Notes under the pieces: generated by a model
What the model was told of the DNA's origin: nothing
The model's database searches: none
Seen by the model: only the letters and a program-made list of their open reading frames with translations
Shown: one piece after another, positions 43,230-55,469 of the stretch
How the letters are laid out: every line of letters starts with the position of its first letter
Numbering within the stretch: the stretch's first letter is position 1
Assembly (NCBI GenBank): GCA_973895155.1
Contig: OZ316892.1
Span: 496,001 to 560,000, forward strand
Length of the DNA stretch: 64,000 bases
Origin: Marsupella aquatica
Taxonomy: Eukaryota; Marchantiophyta
Direction of reading: 5' to 3'
Translations under genes and position numbers: made by a program

Positions 43230-44819
43230 TCACGAAAAAACATCTTTTTTCAAAACTTCTCATAAAACTCAAACCTCAACACCGCCGCGTAGCTCACGAA
43301 GCTAGGAGTCCAATACTGAAAGCCGAAATCAAAATCAAAATTTGACGGAAAAGTTATTCAAATTTTGGTCAGGGTGGGTAAAACCTTGGGAAACTCCCCC
43401 GTTTTGACCACCTCGGAGAATAACCAAAATACCAAGTACAACCCGTCGTCGGAATCACGATGTGATTAGTGCGTCGCGTTGCTAACGCCAGTGGCAACGT
43501 CCTCACCGAAAAAGAACCAAAAAAGTTACCGTTCGGCGGACGGAATCTTTGTGAGATGGCCAAAAAACAGCTCTATGTTTTTTGGGAATATTCCCACACA
43601 GTCTCACAGGTCTCACAGGGGGCCATTCCCCCTGTCGAAGCGGTTAAAACGGAGGGTCACAGGGCCCGGGACAGCCAATAGAAGAGCCAACAAGAAAAAG
43701 ACAAAAAAATTGGCACTTAAAAGGGGTTGAATGGCCCCTTAGCAAAAATACGCCCCAAAATGCGCATCCGCGTCGCGCGACGCGGGGCGGGCCAGGCAAG
43801 ATACAGGGTATGCGCGAGTGTGGCCGGGGTACGCACGGGCGAATATGGGCGTAAATGCAAAAAAGGGGCGGGGGAGGAGTTTGCGACCGATAGCATGGCC
43901 TGGTCGCAAAAAGTGTACAAAGGGGGGGGCCGGGGGCTCGTTAAGTCAAGGGGAAGGGCGACAGCGCGCACAAAGCGCCGGCCGGCGCTGCGCAGTTCGC
44001 CAACGCGGGAGGAAAAAGAGGTGCGGGGGGGGACGACAAGTACTCGGGGCCGGGAGGGGTATGAGTTGTGTATACACACCTCGTGTGTGTATACACACAC
44101 CAAGTGACCCCCTTAAATCCAAAAATTAGCCTAAAGCAAAAAATGCTGATTACTCAACCTAACAGCCGCCGTTTTAAACAAGAAAACAACGAGTTACCGA
44201 CGGGATATGTTGCCGAATCACACCGGCGCCGTCTGCAACTCCAGCACTGTAATAACTTTCGTCGCGTCACCTTCACTGCGCGTCAAGTGTCAATCCCAGA
44301 CTCAAAACAACCGCCTCACCGCGATCAATCCATTGAGCCGTAGCACTTCGCGTTTCTTCCACCGAGTCGGACGTCACGAAGAGAAAACCCGGTTCAGATG
44401 AGAACAAGCTCCATAGCTTATGAAAAAACCTGAACGCCTCCTTCACTCGTCACGATGCACTCGGTAATAACTCGACAACAATCCAGCTACCGAAAAGACC
44501 AGCTTGCATCAACCTTCAACTTAAGCTATAATGTGCGATCCCTCCCGTACCGCACAGCTCACACCGTTGAAAAACGTAAACTCTGGTCTCTCCCCTGAAA
44601 TATCGTCAAACACGAATAAACCCTGAACGACGCAAACTTTGATTCCTCCATACCACGGATACCGATCAGCGAGTTCTAACCACCGTTAGAATGCCCTCTC
44701 ACTAACCTATCCGCACAGCCACACACATTTGAGTTTCATGTGACGAAACTCCAAATGTACCATCGACAATGAACGCTGGAAAAACCCGTCACGAAAAAAC
44801 CTCGTCACCTCCCAGGCAT
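43230..44819 (-). other. Copia 5' leader with a GC-rich island
   Basis: About 1.6 kb separates the primer site from gag, which is long for Copia. Positions 43,735-44,060 are strikingly CpG- and G-rich compared with both sides. They end in an inverted repeat of GTGTATACACAC (44,066-44,100). The island may be a separate small insertion in the leader. Confidence 0.45.
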
Positions 44820-44831
44820 GCTCTGATACCA
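44820..44831 (-). other. Primer binding site of the Copia element (initiator Met tRNA)
   Basis: TGGTATCAGAGC on the minus strand, 2 bp from the right LTR, is the classic plant Copia primer site complementary to the 3' end of initiator methionine tRNA. Confidence 0.95.
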
Positions 44832-44833
44832 CT

Positions 44834-45177
44834 TGTTGAGCATAGACGACATTCGCAACGGCAAGCCCATGAACCATCCAACGCACAATAGTCGACACAG
44901 AGAGATACGTGGTTCACCTCCACATGAGGCTACGTCCACGGGAACACACAAGAGCTTTACTGCACTCTAGGCCGACCGGCCATACCAAGCATCCATAGCA
45001 CAAGCTCTCCCTATCTCTCAACTAGCTTCGTAACAATGAGCCTAAGTTCCACCAGGGTCTAGCATCAGCCCTGGCTATATGCACACCAGCACTACCGCTA
45101 ACATTAGCTAAGTCGTAACCAGAGTTAGACTAACTGTGGTTAGCTCATGAGTCACAAGACTAGAGCAATATCTAACA
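44834..45177 (-). repeat. 5' LTR of the Copia element
   Basis: It is 344 bp, bounded by the primer site on one side and the CACAA target-site duplication on the other. It is closer to the solo LTR at 57,071 than the left LTR is. Confidence 0.94.
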
Positions 45178-46534
45178 CACAAGGTATTAGGCTTCATTTA
45201 TCCTGTCATGTTATTTTTGCTGTTTTTCTAGTTATTATTTTAGTACTGTATAATTCTTCTGTTTTATTAGATGGAGTTCCAGTTAGTTGGTGTTAGTTGG
45301 TGATAGTTGAAACTTCAGACAAAATAATTTTTTCCAAAGATATGTGTAATTTGAAGAAGTTTATGAATGTTAGGTATGTCACATCCTACTTTTGCAATTT
45401 AAAGCCCATTCTGGAGGGACGCTGCATGGATTGTTACGGACCCCCATTAGAGGTCCTTTCCAAAATTCCTGGCTCCACAACGTGCCACCTCATCATGGCA
45501 TGCCGCAAACAGGAAGAGACTTGTTTTTGGATAACCTGAACTTCTACATTCGTGTTTGTGGCAACTTTGCTATAAAAACTGGGACGCCATGCCATAAAAA
45601 AGAATGTAAAAAAATGACATGCAAATCAAAAGACAAAAAAATTGAGGTAAAACTGCTCCTAGTAATGGTTTTATTTCCATTTTGATTTTACTCAAAACAT
45701 AAAATTTTCCGGACAACAATTTTCAATTTGACATTGCTGAGTCAAATCATAATAAACTCACATATAATATGGTGTTGGAAAGATCTTGAAGAGACAGTCC
45801 TAATGAGTTCAGCATTGTCACCATTCAATAAGAATTGAATAAGTAATTTAAAAAATAGATTTTACCCCTGATTTCATAATCTCTAACATGAATAGAAATC
45901 TTTGTTGTACAACCCCTGAAATGTTGACCCCTTTCATGATAATGGTAAAATTAACAGATTTTATCGAGTATTAAGGAGATTGTGAATTTTAAAATTTATT
46001 TAGTTTTTTAATGAACTTAACATTGATAGATTTAGTTCTAAAAGCTTATTTTATATTTGATGTTAATTATGGTTACATTGGTAAGTTTGACAACTATTTC
46101 AAGTGTCAAACATTGACTTGTACAATTTTGAAATTTATTTTATTTAGATTTGGAGGTCCATCTAGACTTCAGTTTCTAGAATAACATGGGGGTCCACCTT
46201 TAATTTCCAAATAATGTCTATACCTTTGTAACTGCAAATTGTGCAAAACTATTCTGTGAAAATGCTACCGGTAGCCATCGCATCGTGAGTGCATCGTGAG
46301 CGCATCTTCTGTTATCAGAGGACGTCTCAGCTAAGACTTGGAAAGTATCTTAGCAATGCCATATGGATCTTCAGGGTGAGCCTCATTAGACAAAATTGTG
46401 GTCTCCAGTAAGTTGGGACCAGGTCCCTGACAGATGCCTGTGAAGGACCTTGATCATACCTTTACATGAAGTTGCCTAGGTTATGAAATAAGGAGTGCTT
46501 GCTTTCGCATCTAAGCTGATTCCTTCGAAGAACG
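45178..46534. other. Intergenic region upstream of the NAD kinase gene
   Basis: AT-rich with no recognised coding frame. It should hold the NAD kinase promoter and 5' leader, but no TATA box or start can be assigned with confidence. A short direct repeat, GCATCGTGAG, occurs twice near 46,281-46,303. Confidence 0.4.
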
Positions 46535-49500
46535 ATGTATTGCTTGGTAATGCAGATGCTCGCTGGGTCGACTGGAATGGCTTTATCACAGATAGGAATA
46601 ATTTCTCGGACTTATATCTCCCCTCTACTGTCTGGTGACACCTCCAAGCAGTCGGGAGTTTGTCTCAGGTCACCCTATTCTTCCTATCACTGGAGAAGGA
46701 AGGGTTTCCTCGGGGAATATGGGATACTCTCTTCATCAAATGGTTTCAATCTTAGGGCATCAGCCGCTTCATCAAGGCCAACATTTCTTCGGGCGAGGAA
46801 GAAACTCAGGTGCTGGAATGAGGAGGGAGATGCAGGGGAACCTCCTCCAAGCGACAAAGCTGCTTTAGAAGCACTAGAGCAAGCAATTCAATTCCAGGTG
46901 CTGTTACGATTCATCCACCACTCACCTCACATCGCCTACGTTGCTTTAACATGGTTTTGGACAGATTCAGTCAGTAGAAATAGATGCTCCAAGGTTACAG
47001 CAGAATAATTTCAGCTTAAATTACAGCTGCAATTCTGTGACGTTCAACAAGCTGTGAATGAAACAGACGACGCAGACGATGATGATGCTTAATGCTGACC
47101 GATTACCAGGTAAAGGAGGAAACTCGTCTCTTTTTTTGTGGGCCGGCAAGAGGAGATCTGGCAGAGGTTGAAGCCTTCTGTCGCCTGTACAGGCATGCGG
47201 AGCAACTCCATTCCGTTGTCATGAATGCACTCCGCACCCACACCACCACTGCGAACGAAAATAAGACGACCCTGGGACCTTACCATGGGGATGTGTTATT
47301 GGTGGAGGATAAGGTTGCTTCTGGTCTAGCACACCTTATGGCCATACTAAATGAAGGTAAGGAAGACGTGCTTGGAATGCGGACAATGGGCAGAGCCAAT
47401 CTCGCCGAGGAGGTATCGCCAGATGACCTTCCTCCTTTTGCTGAGCTCAGAAAAGAAGTAAGAGCTTGTTGCTTGACTCTAGAGGGGGCTCTGGAATCCC
47501 TCTTGCCCTCTGATTCTCAGCAAGGCTTGGAAGCTCAGGAAAGGATGCTGAAACTGAAGAATGCCTGCCTGGATGCTGGTTTTCCCAGGCCTGAGGGAAT
47601 CCCTAGTTCTGCTGATATCCCCAACCTTGCACCCGTCAGGCTTCGGCCTTCCAAAAGTGCACGATCCCTTTACAAGGATGAAAATGTGGCTTTCTGGCGA
47701 GGTGGGCACATCACTGAGGCAGGGCTAAGCTGGCTGGTGGAAAAGGGATTCAAAACTATTGTGGATTTGAGGGAAGGCTCTGCCCAACCCATTGCCCGGA
47801 GTGCTCTCCCTGACGCAGTAGCGTCTGGAAAGCTGAAAGTGGTCAGAATCCCGGTTGAGAGGGGAAGTGCACCGTCTAAGGACCAAGTCGAGGAATTTGC
47901 CCGGCTGGTGGCTGATGATGGTAACAAGCCTCTTTACCTTCACACTCGAGCTGGAGTAGGCAGAGCGTCTGCTATGGTCTCCAGGTGGCGAGAAGTTGCT
48001 CTCCGAAAACAAACGGAGGCTGGTGTAGCGAAAAGGGGAACCGCTGAGACTATGACCGGTGGCCTTGAGCTGCTTAGCGTGGACGACGCTGTCAGAATTT
48101 CACAGGAAGATGCCTTGACTCTGGAGAATGCAATCAAGACAAGTGAAAATGGTCACGTTTCTGTTCCTGAGAAACCCAGCAACGGAGGTATCACAGGTTC
48201 GTCCGACTCCAATGATGGCTCCCTTTCTGGTGATAAGGAATTGATTCCTGCTGGTGTTGTGCAAGATGGGCAAGCCAATCCAAATGGGAGTGTCCTGAGC
48301 GTCCAATGTGATATTCGACGGTTTGATGTGAATCAGAATGCATTTGAAGCTCAAAGGCCAGTACGGAATGTCTTGAACAGAAAGGCAATGTCAAAGTTCA
48401 TGAAGCGGCGTAAGGTGCCTGCAATGTTTTTCTCTAATAGGATAGGTAAACCAATTGTGAATTCATCCCCGCCAAGCAGTGGATTGGGTCTCCTGAATGG
48501 AAATATTGCTGGACCTGCAAATAGATGGACCCCGAGTAGTCCAGGCATTCCAAGGGCGGACGCCCTAGAGGCTCGTAATCGACCACAACCAGCAGGTGTT
48601 TCTTTCGGTCCTGTAAATGGAATCTCTGATAAACCAACCGCGAAGAAGAATGGCAACAGTAGACTAGGATCTGTGAATGGGAATGCTGAACTAGTAGATA
48701 GGAATGAAGAGCAATTGCATGAAACAGAGAGCAAGAGCTTAGAGAAAGTAGCAGTTGAGGATAATGCATCATTTTACAGAGCTCCTGAGAATAGTACGTC
48801 AGAGGAAGTTGACGAACCAGTCAGTGTGGAAGGTGACATGTGTGCATCTACCACCGGAGTGGTCCGCCTTCAATCGAGAAAGAAGGCAGAGATGTTCCTG
48901 GTACGAACTGATGGCTATTCTTGTACGCGGGAGCGCGTCAAAGAATCGACTTTAGCATTCACACATCCAAGCACACAGCAGCAAATGCTAATGTGGAAGA
49001 CTCCACCGAGAACTGTGCTACTCTTGAAAAAGCTTGGCAGTGAGCTGACAGAGGAGACACAAGAGGTACAGCAGTACCTTTTTTAAACTTATTGCTATAT
49101 GTTCAACGGGCGCAACCTTGTTTCCCAAGACCTAATATAGGAGGACTTCGAAGATGAGAACCCCGTTTTTTGCGTGCTGTTTAAAGCTGTAGAGTACTTT
49201 ACATCCCTGATTAGACTAGTCTGCTGTTTTTGGATTGCACTCCTTTCCTACAACATTATTGTTGCAAGAAAATTGCTACAATATTAGTCCATTCCTCTGT
49301 TCGTCCTTTCAATGCAGGAGCCTAAATATTCCTAGGCTTCGTTGTAGTCAGGTCTAGGAGTAGATTACTTGGGATGTGGAATACCCATTTCGAGCATGCT
49401 TACATAGAGGTTAACTCTCTGCATTCAGGTAGCATCCTTTCTTTATCACCAAGAGGGTATGAATGTGATGGTGGAACCAGACGTCCATGACAGTTTAGCC

Positions 49501-51430
49501 AGGCTGCCAGGATTTGGCTTTATCCAGACCTTCTACACCCAGGACGCAAGGTACAATCTTCCTCTGAATTTCTCCGTTGTGATCTATCCTTCTTATTCTG
49601 GCAGATAATTTTCTTGCTTGATCTCGAGTTGTTCTATAACGGATAGTTGTTTGTTACGTATCAGCGAACTCCATGAGAGGGTCGACTTTGTGGTGTGTTT
49701 GGGAGGGGATGGCGTGATTTTACATGCCTCAAATCTCTTTCGGAGTGCAGTTCCTCCCGTGGTCTCCTTCAACCTTGGTTCGCTGGGCTTCCTCACTTCT
49801 CACACTGTACGTACAACTATTTGCTATGCCTGGTGATTGGAAATAGATGAACTTAAAGGAGTAATTGATTGTAAGGTGCGAGTCCTCTGGACTTGGCAGG
49901 AAGTCTATACGAGCACAGATCAGTTTCCTGGTACGCAAGAATGCAACTCAATGAGCAGTATCTCCTTGGGTCCTGATTCACGAACTTGATTAGTCTCAAC
50001 ATTTCCGTTTTCTGGCTGAACCAAGGTAATTCTATTATGGTAATCATAGGTCTACTGTGTTGGTGCAGTTCTCCACCCACAAGCAAGACCTGCAAGCTGT
50101 TATCCATGGACACAGTGACATGATGACTGGCGTGTACATTACTTTGCGGATGCGGTTGCGATGTGAGTTGTATCGTAATGGGAAGGCTGTTCCGGGGAAA
50201 GTATTTGATGTGTTAAATGAGGTAGTCGTTGATCGTGGTTCAAATCCTTACTTATGCAAGATCGAGTGTTACGAACGCAATCGGCTTATTACAAAGGCAA
50301 GTCGACCATCGCTAAGTTATTGATCACGTGTCTCTGGATCGGCATGGACATTTTTAGTTAGTGTACCCTTTGTATTGTTTAGCTCCCAAGCTGGTGGTTT
50401 GTTCAGGTGCAAGCTGATGGAGTTATTATAGCCACACCAACAGGAAGTACAGCATATTCCATTGCTGCTGGAGGATCGATGGTATGTATGTGTTAATGTT
50501 CTGCACAGAGAAGTAACGTGCATTATAGTGTACGTCATGCATTGGAATTTACTGTAAACAGTGTGTGATAAATTAGGGATTCCAGCCCTCAATGAATAAG
50601 ATGCCTTTTTTCAATAAGGGAGCTTCTGGATTTTTTGTAATGCAGGTGCACCCAAATGTACCGTGCATGCTCTTCACACCAATCTGCCCTCATTCTCTAT
50701 CTTTTCGTCCCGTCATTTTGCCTGATTCGGCCTTACTCGAGCTCAAGGTAATTTTACGGTACTCCTCAAGGTGGTCGCGCTAATGACCATCACTTGATTT
50801 TTGGAAAGCATAGCGGTAATATTATTAAAGCTTTTATTAAGGTGTCATGCAGCTAACAGAAAGAAGGAACAAAGTGGAACCACAATCAGATTCCACCCAG
50901 TTCACTACTTCCAGCTGTTGATATTGTCTTCCCAGTTTTCAAAATGGTCGTTACTTTTTGCTTCTGTTTGATTGTCCTCTTCTAACCAATAGTTTGCTGA
51001 AGAGATTAATGATAAGTAGCTTTCTCCTTGAGGTTGATTAGGATAGCGGAGCCCAATGGAGTGGCTTGAATACCAATTCTGTGATTAACATCAACTTGTT
51101 GTTTACCAGGTCCCATTCGATGCTCGAAGCAATGCATGGGTATCCTTTGATGGTAAGAAAAGGCAACAACTATCTAAAGGTGATTCTGTAAAAATCTGTA
51201 TGAGTGAACATCCTCTACCCACTGTAAACAAGAGCGACCAGACTGACGACTGGTTCCAGAGCCTGGTGCGCTGCCTGAATTGGAACGAGCGCCTAGAGCA
51301 AAGACCGTTGTCTTCATGATTAACCTAAAGAGCAAAGGGCATTGTCCATATGAAAACAAAGAGCAGTGACATTGTCTATACAGGAAATTTAGAATACAAA
51401 TTGTTCAGTTTATATAAGGTTGTAGAGTAA
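46535..51430 (+). CDS. NADK2: Plastid-type NAD kinase (NADK2-like), 8 exons
   Basis: It phosphorylates NAD+ to NADP+ with ATP; plant NADK2 acts in the chloroplast stroma. Exons inferred from GT-AG sites, phase and family similarity: 46,535-46,897; 47,110-49,065; 49,429-49,550; 49,665-49,806; 50,069-50,296; 50,407-50,481; 50,646-50,747; 51,110-51,430 (about 1,102 residues; Arabidopsis NADK2 is just under 1,000). The N-terminus is Ser/Arg-rich, like a transit peptide. A phosphatase-like domain near residues 330-420 has HTRAGVGR where active enzymes have Cys after His. A long variable linker follows. The kinase domain has GGDG (about 827), [10 protein letters not shown] and [10 protein letters not shown]. 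Intron 5 has a GC donor. The start Met is the first in frame, but Met 6, 8 or 15 is possible. The frame runs about 40 codons past the usual NWNERL end. Confidence 0.9.
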
Positions 51431-52259
51431 AGGTCATTGTGTCGCTTTTTGTTTATACATGATTCACTAGAATGAATGTTACTGAGGATTTCGTGTAGAC
51501 TCGTGAAGTTTCCAAGCCTCTCTGCAAAGACGGCCAACTCCACAATTGACGAGCAGGTATAAGCGTGTTGAGCATCAAGAACGCCTTGGCGAGCCCTCAC
51601 AACAGCAGCACGGCGCGGTTGTGAAGTGAAACCAGGCCATAGATCTGTTGCTTAAGTTTAAAAGAATGCCTGTGCCTGCGCTCCAATGATCCAACGACGT
51701 GTCCTGTGCTCGAAAATTAATTGTACATTATATTCATTTGTGAGGATTCACAAGAAATTCTCAAATGGACTGTAAATTATTATTTTTTGGAAGATGAAGT
51801 ACAGTTTCCAGAAATGCACAGAACCAGATTTCAAGTCAATCTGGGGTACAATTGGGTTTGATCACGATTCCTGTAGGTGTCCTCCTGCGTTGACCACTAG
51901 GGGCGTACTAGCTATCGTTTTGTGTCAGTGCCGATCTATCTGAGCTGTGTGGATATAATTATGAAATTTGTAAGTGGCCTTTCCAATATACTTTGATAGA
52001 TATTATTCAAGGCATAAGAAAAATTAAAGAGCTATGAGATCTCCATTCCAAGCTGATTCTGAAGACAGGATTCTGAGGGTGCGCATGGAATATATGAAAA
52101 TGGTAGCTTTTTATGAGGATTAAGGATTCTAAAAAGGATTAAGACGATGACATGAGTTTGGAGCCAAAGTGTTTGACTCTCGTCAAAAGTCCAGAGGCTG
52201 ACGCCTTAGCCCGTAGGTATTTATTTATTCTTGCAATGACAATATTTATTCCTCCCTAA
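51431..52259. other. Region downstream of the NAD kinase gene
   Basis: It probably contains the 3' UTR (AT-rich, about 51,431-51,800). No other gene is seen. Confidence 0.4.
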
Positions 52260-52715
52260 ACCATAATTTGTCAACAGTCAACTCTGAACCTCGCCCTCAA
52301 CCCTGCACCTTCATTCCTCCATCACGGGTGACTCAAACTCTCCACCCTCAGCTGTCAACCTGCAACTGACTTGGGGCCTCAAACTCTCAACCCCACCCTC
52401 AACTGTCAACCCTGAACCTGTGCACTGTCAACCTGTGCACTGTCAGCCATGAACCCATGCACCCACCAACTCTCAACCCTGCACTATCAGCGCGCCTTCC
52501 ACCACTAGTGACTCAAATCCCTAATCAAACCCTCAATTGTCAACCCTGCATGATCAACTCTTCAGCACTACTGACTCAGACTCTAAACCATCAACCCTCG
52601 ACCTTGCACTGTCAACCCTCCACCACGGGTAACTCAAACTCTCAACCCTCCGTGACTCAAACTCTCAACCCTCCACTCTCAACAGCCAACCCTAAACCTT
52701 GACCCTTACCGGGCC
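52260..52715. repeat. Degenerate CTCAACCCT-type minisatellite
   Basis: Dozens of diverged copies of motifs such as AACTCTCAACCCTCCAC and CTGTCAACCCT fill this stretch, all on one strand. The unit length is irregular, about 10-20 bp. It resembles, but is not, the plant telomere repeat (CCCTAAA). Confidence 0.8.
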
Positions 52716-53347
52716 TGATTTACTTTGTACTGCATGTTCTTTGTTCTTAGAGTGACGCTTTTGCAAAGCTCTTGCAAAGCAATCCACTTTGCAAGTGTGT
52801 TTTGCAACAAAAAGCAAAAACAGGATGACATCCATTGTGTCTTATATATGTGTCAAAGCATATTAGGGCAAGGCAAAGGCAAGAGGAGAGGAAAGAGGTT
52901 GGGGAATTGCACATCCCAATAGAGTGGGGAACGAGGCTAAGTAGCAGGGGTGTTTCCAATCTCGAGAGTATCCCCAAGCAAGGAAAGGGGAGGGCACTCA
53001 CAAACACTGCCTTCAAGTCGGGGAATCCACATGTCTTTTGAGAATTGCAGATGCCTCCTCAAGTTCCTGTAGTCCTTGAGCTCCCTCAGGTAGCCACTAA
53101 TTTTCTTCTTGTCATGATCTCAAGCCTGAAACATTGAAAACAAAATTCTGTCCATAGTTACCCATGTTTGTCCAAGTCTGGTCCATTTTGAAATGTATGC
53201 TTGGCTTGTGTTATCACTCCACTTATTACTTTCTGCTCCTCCTTGAAAAGCTTTCCCCACTCAACACTTCTAGGGAAATTCGTGGCCACAATGTGCTTTA
53301 TGTTGCTCTTAGCGCTTACAAGCTCATAAGGAATGCCATGAGCCTCT
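52716..53347. other. Intergenic, no gene recognised
   Basis: Mixed-composition sequence with only short frames of no recognisable family. Confidence 0.4.
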
Positions 53348-53720
53348 CACTAGTAGAAATATTCCCCAAATTAGACCCGAGAAATGACTATGCAACACCA
53401 TGTACATCTTGGAAATGACGAAGCAGCACTCAAGTCATTTAAAGGAGAGCTAGTTGTATGTTTTGTTACTAAACGAGTCTCAGTTGAGCACTCAGTTATA
53501 TAAGAGACTTGGTTTTTCAGTCATTAATTTTGAGTTGTTTAAAATGGGCTATGTGGGTCAGTCATTAAAACAACTTAAATAGAGTTGGCATGTATTAGTG
53601 ATTTAAACTACTATTTGGGTCATCTAAATCACTAGGGGATGGACCAAGTAGTACTTGGATAGGTTTATACAAGTCATTTATTATAACCACATGAGTACGA
53701 CAAATGACTATATGAGATCG
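53348..53720 (+). mobile_element. CACTA-like transposon terminus (partial)
   Basis: It begins CACTAGTAGAAATATTCCCC, the form of a CACTA/EnSpm end. It is followed by at least seven copies of AAATGACT or AGTCATTT-like motifs in both orientations over about 350 bp, as expected for subterminal transposase-binding repeats. I did not find the opposite terminus, so it is partial or the far end has decayed. Confidence 0.5.
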
Positions 53721-53909
53721 GGTACGAGATAGTGCTAAACAGCTATCAATGACACTAAATAAACACTATACATGACCTGCCCCCATGTTACGACTCGTGA
53801 ACATATGAACATATTCAACATTGGTACACAACTTGCAATTCATTGATATGAATTTAAACTTCAACATTCACAACTTGGACTTCATCCATATTCACTTAAA
53901 CTACATAGT

Positions 53910-54740
53910 ATGAAGGGCTTCTATGATCTTGCTGAAGCTAACTTAATAGCCATTGTTAAGATCTGTCGAAGGTTGGGGGTTAGGGTTGTTGGCGATCTTT
54001 GGTCCAGTGTGGACTGTGAGTGGAGAAACCTTGATGCTAGACTTCTCACATTCAGGGGATTTTTGGGTGAAGAGAATAACAGGTGCTTAGCTTTTCTCTG
54101 CGCTATTCACAGGTCTAGATACCGGGGCAGGGCCTTTGGCTCGGCAATGGCAGTGGCTTGACAAGGATTCTATGCCTGTTTGTTTTAGTCTACCTACCAG
54201 TAGAGTGTATGAAATGCTTTGCCCCCAAGGGCTCTGATTTCATTAGGCTAAACCGGATATGGAATGAGACTGTACATGACTGAGTACGAATGGAACTATG
54301 TTTGTACTGAGTACGAATGGAACTATGTCTGGAAAGTGGTGTGGACTGCCGATCTCTCCACAAAAGCTAAAACCTTTGTGTGGAGGATCTTGGCTCTTCT
54401 CAGGCTCTAGGGCTTTGGGGATTGGTAAATCAGACAGCTTCTGCACACTTTGCACCAGCAATGTGGAGACCATCCTGCACATCTTTCTTTTGTGCAAGCA
54501 ATCCAGCAACAGACTGCATGTACCGATTGGTACACAGTGTTCTGGTGATTTGTAGGGTAAGTATTGTTGGTCTGCTCCTCTTGACAGTAGGGAGGGCACC
54601 CAGGAGTATGCTGCATACTTTCCTTTTGTTTCAGACTTTGGTGCATCTGGCTGCCCAGGAACGGTCAGACTTTTGACCAGTTGCAGGTCTTCTCCAAAGC
54701 GCTTGACCATTTGAATGCAGTTGCTTTAGCTTTGCCCCTG
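53910..54740 (+). pseudogene. LINE-like reverse transcriptase relic (RT thumb and zf-RVT region)
   Basis: The plus-strand translation across several frames gives pieces typical of plant non-LTR elements. 53,910-54,161 begins MKGFYDLAEANLIAIVKICR. Near 54,310-54,410 there is VWTADLSTKAKTFVWRIL. Near 54,440-54,555 there is a FCTLCTSNVETILHIFLLC motif matching the zf-RVT zinc finger. Stops and frameshifts separate the pieces. Near 54,274-54,328 a segment with GAGTACGAATGGAACTATGT is repeated. Confidence 0.55.
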
Positions 54741-55469
54741 AGCAGGAAAATTGATTGACTCACTCAGGGCAAAGTACTACTTGAACAAGAACAACTTAGG
54801 ATTCTGGGCAGTGGAGTCAGGCGTACTATTAATCACTGATTGAAGAGTTGCTATTCTGAGGCCTTAATTTGCTTTGAGAATAGGTAGATATATTAGCCAC
54901 AGAATTTGGTTTAAAACATGGTAGAACTTGCTCTCTAGTTGATATTTGCCACAGACTGGAGTCTACTTTAGCTATGTCTTGCCTTAGTTTGATCCCTTGG
55001 TCTGCTCTATATGACCTGGATTGGCCCAAAATACCTCTAGCATCATACCCTCTTTTCATTTACTCAATGCATTGAGAAACCTCTTGCGGTGATTAGCAAT
55101 CTTGGCAACGGCTTGGTATGTACCTTGTAGGGATTGGAAAGCATAGATCTCGTATTTGGAATGGGAGATGGGAAATCCATCTATAGGGAGGCTTTCAACC
55201 ACATGTCCTTGGATTATGGTAGTTGGGTAGGTGTATGGGAGATACTGTATAGGATGAGACTCCTGTATGGCAGGACCTTCTGCCCTATTTTTTCTTATTA
55301 AAAAATCTGTTATGTATTTTCATCTAAATCTGACTTAAGTCTATTGTTTCACTTTGTGTTGGTTTGAATTTAGCAATTTCTCGAACCCCCTCTTTAAATA
55401 TTTCAAGCCCGTAGGTTCTATTTCATGTGTTAGAAACTTAAACTAGTTTCATGCCTCTGCGTTGCACAA
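54741..55469. other. Intergenic, possibly more LINE-like debris
   Basis: No gene is recognised. Around 55,155-55,250 the sequence could encode a GDGKS-containing phrase as in plant LINE C-terminal regions, but it is too short to support. Confidence 0.3.

Larger units (their letters stand above)
38409..45177 (-). mobile_element. Complete but inactivated Copia retrotransposon
   Basis: The element is flanked by a perfect 5-bp target-site duplication, CACAA (38,404-38,408 and 45,178-45,182). It has LTRs of 342 and 344 bp with TGTT...AACA ends, a polypurine tract (CAAGGGGGAG on the minus strand, beside the left LTR) and an initiator-Met-tRNA primer site. Domains run GAG, PR, INT, RT, RH on the minus strand, the Copia order. 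The LTRs differ by about 11 substitutions and a 2-bp indel, and the coding region holds several stops and a frameshift, so the insertion is not recent. Confidence 0.95.

Noticed and set aside
52260-52715. Possible interstitial telomere repeats
   Set aside because: The motif is CTCAACCCT-like and irregular, not a run of CCCTAAA.
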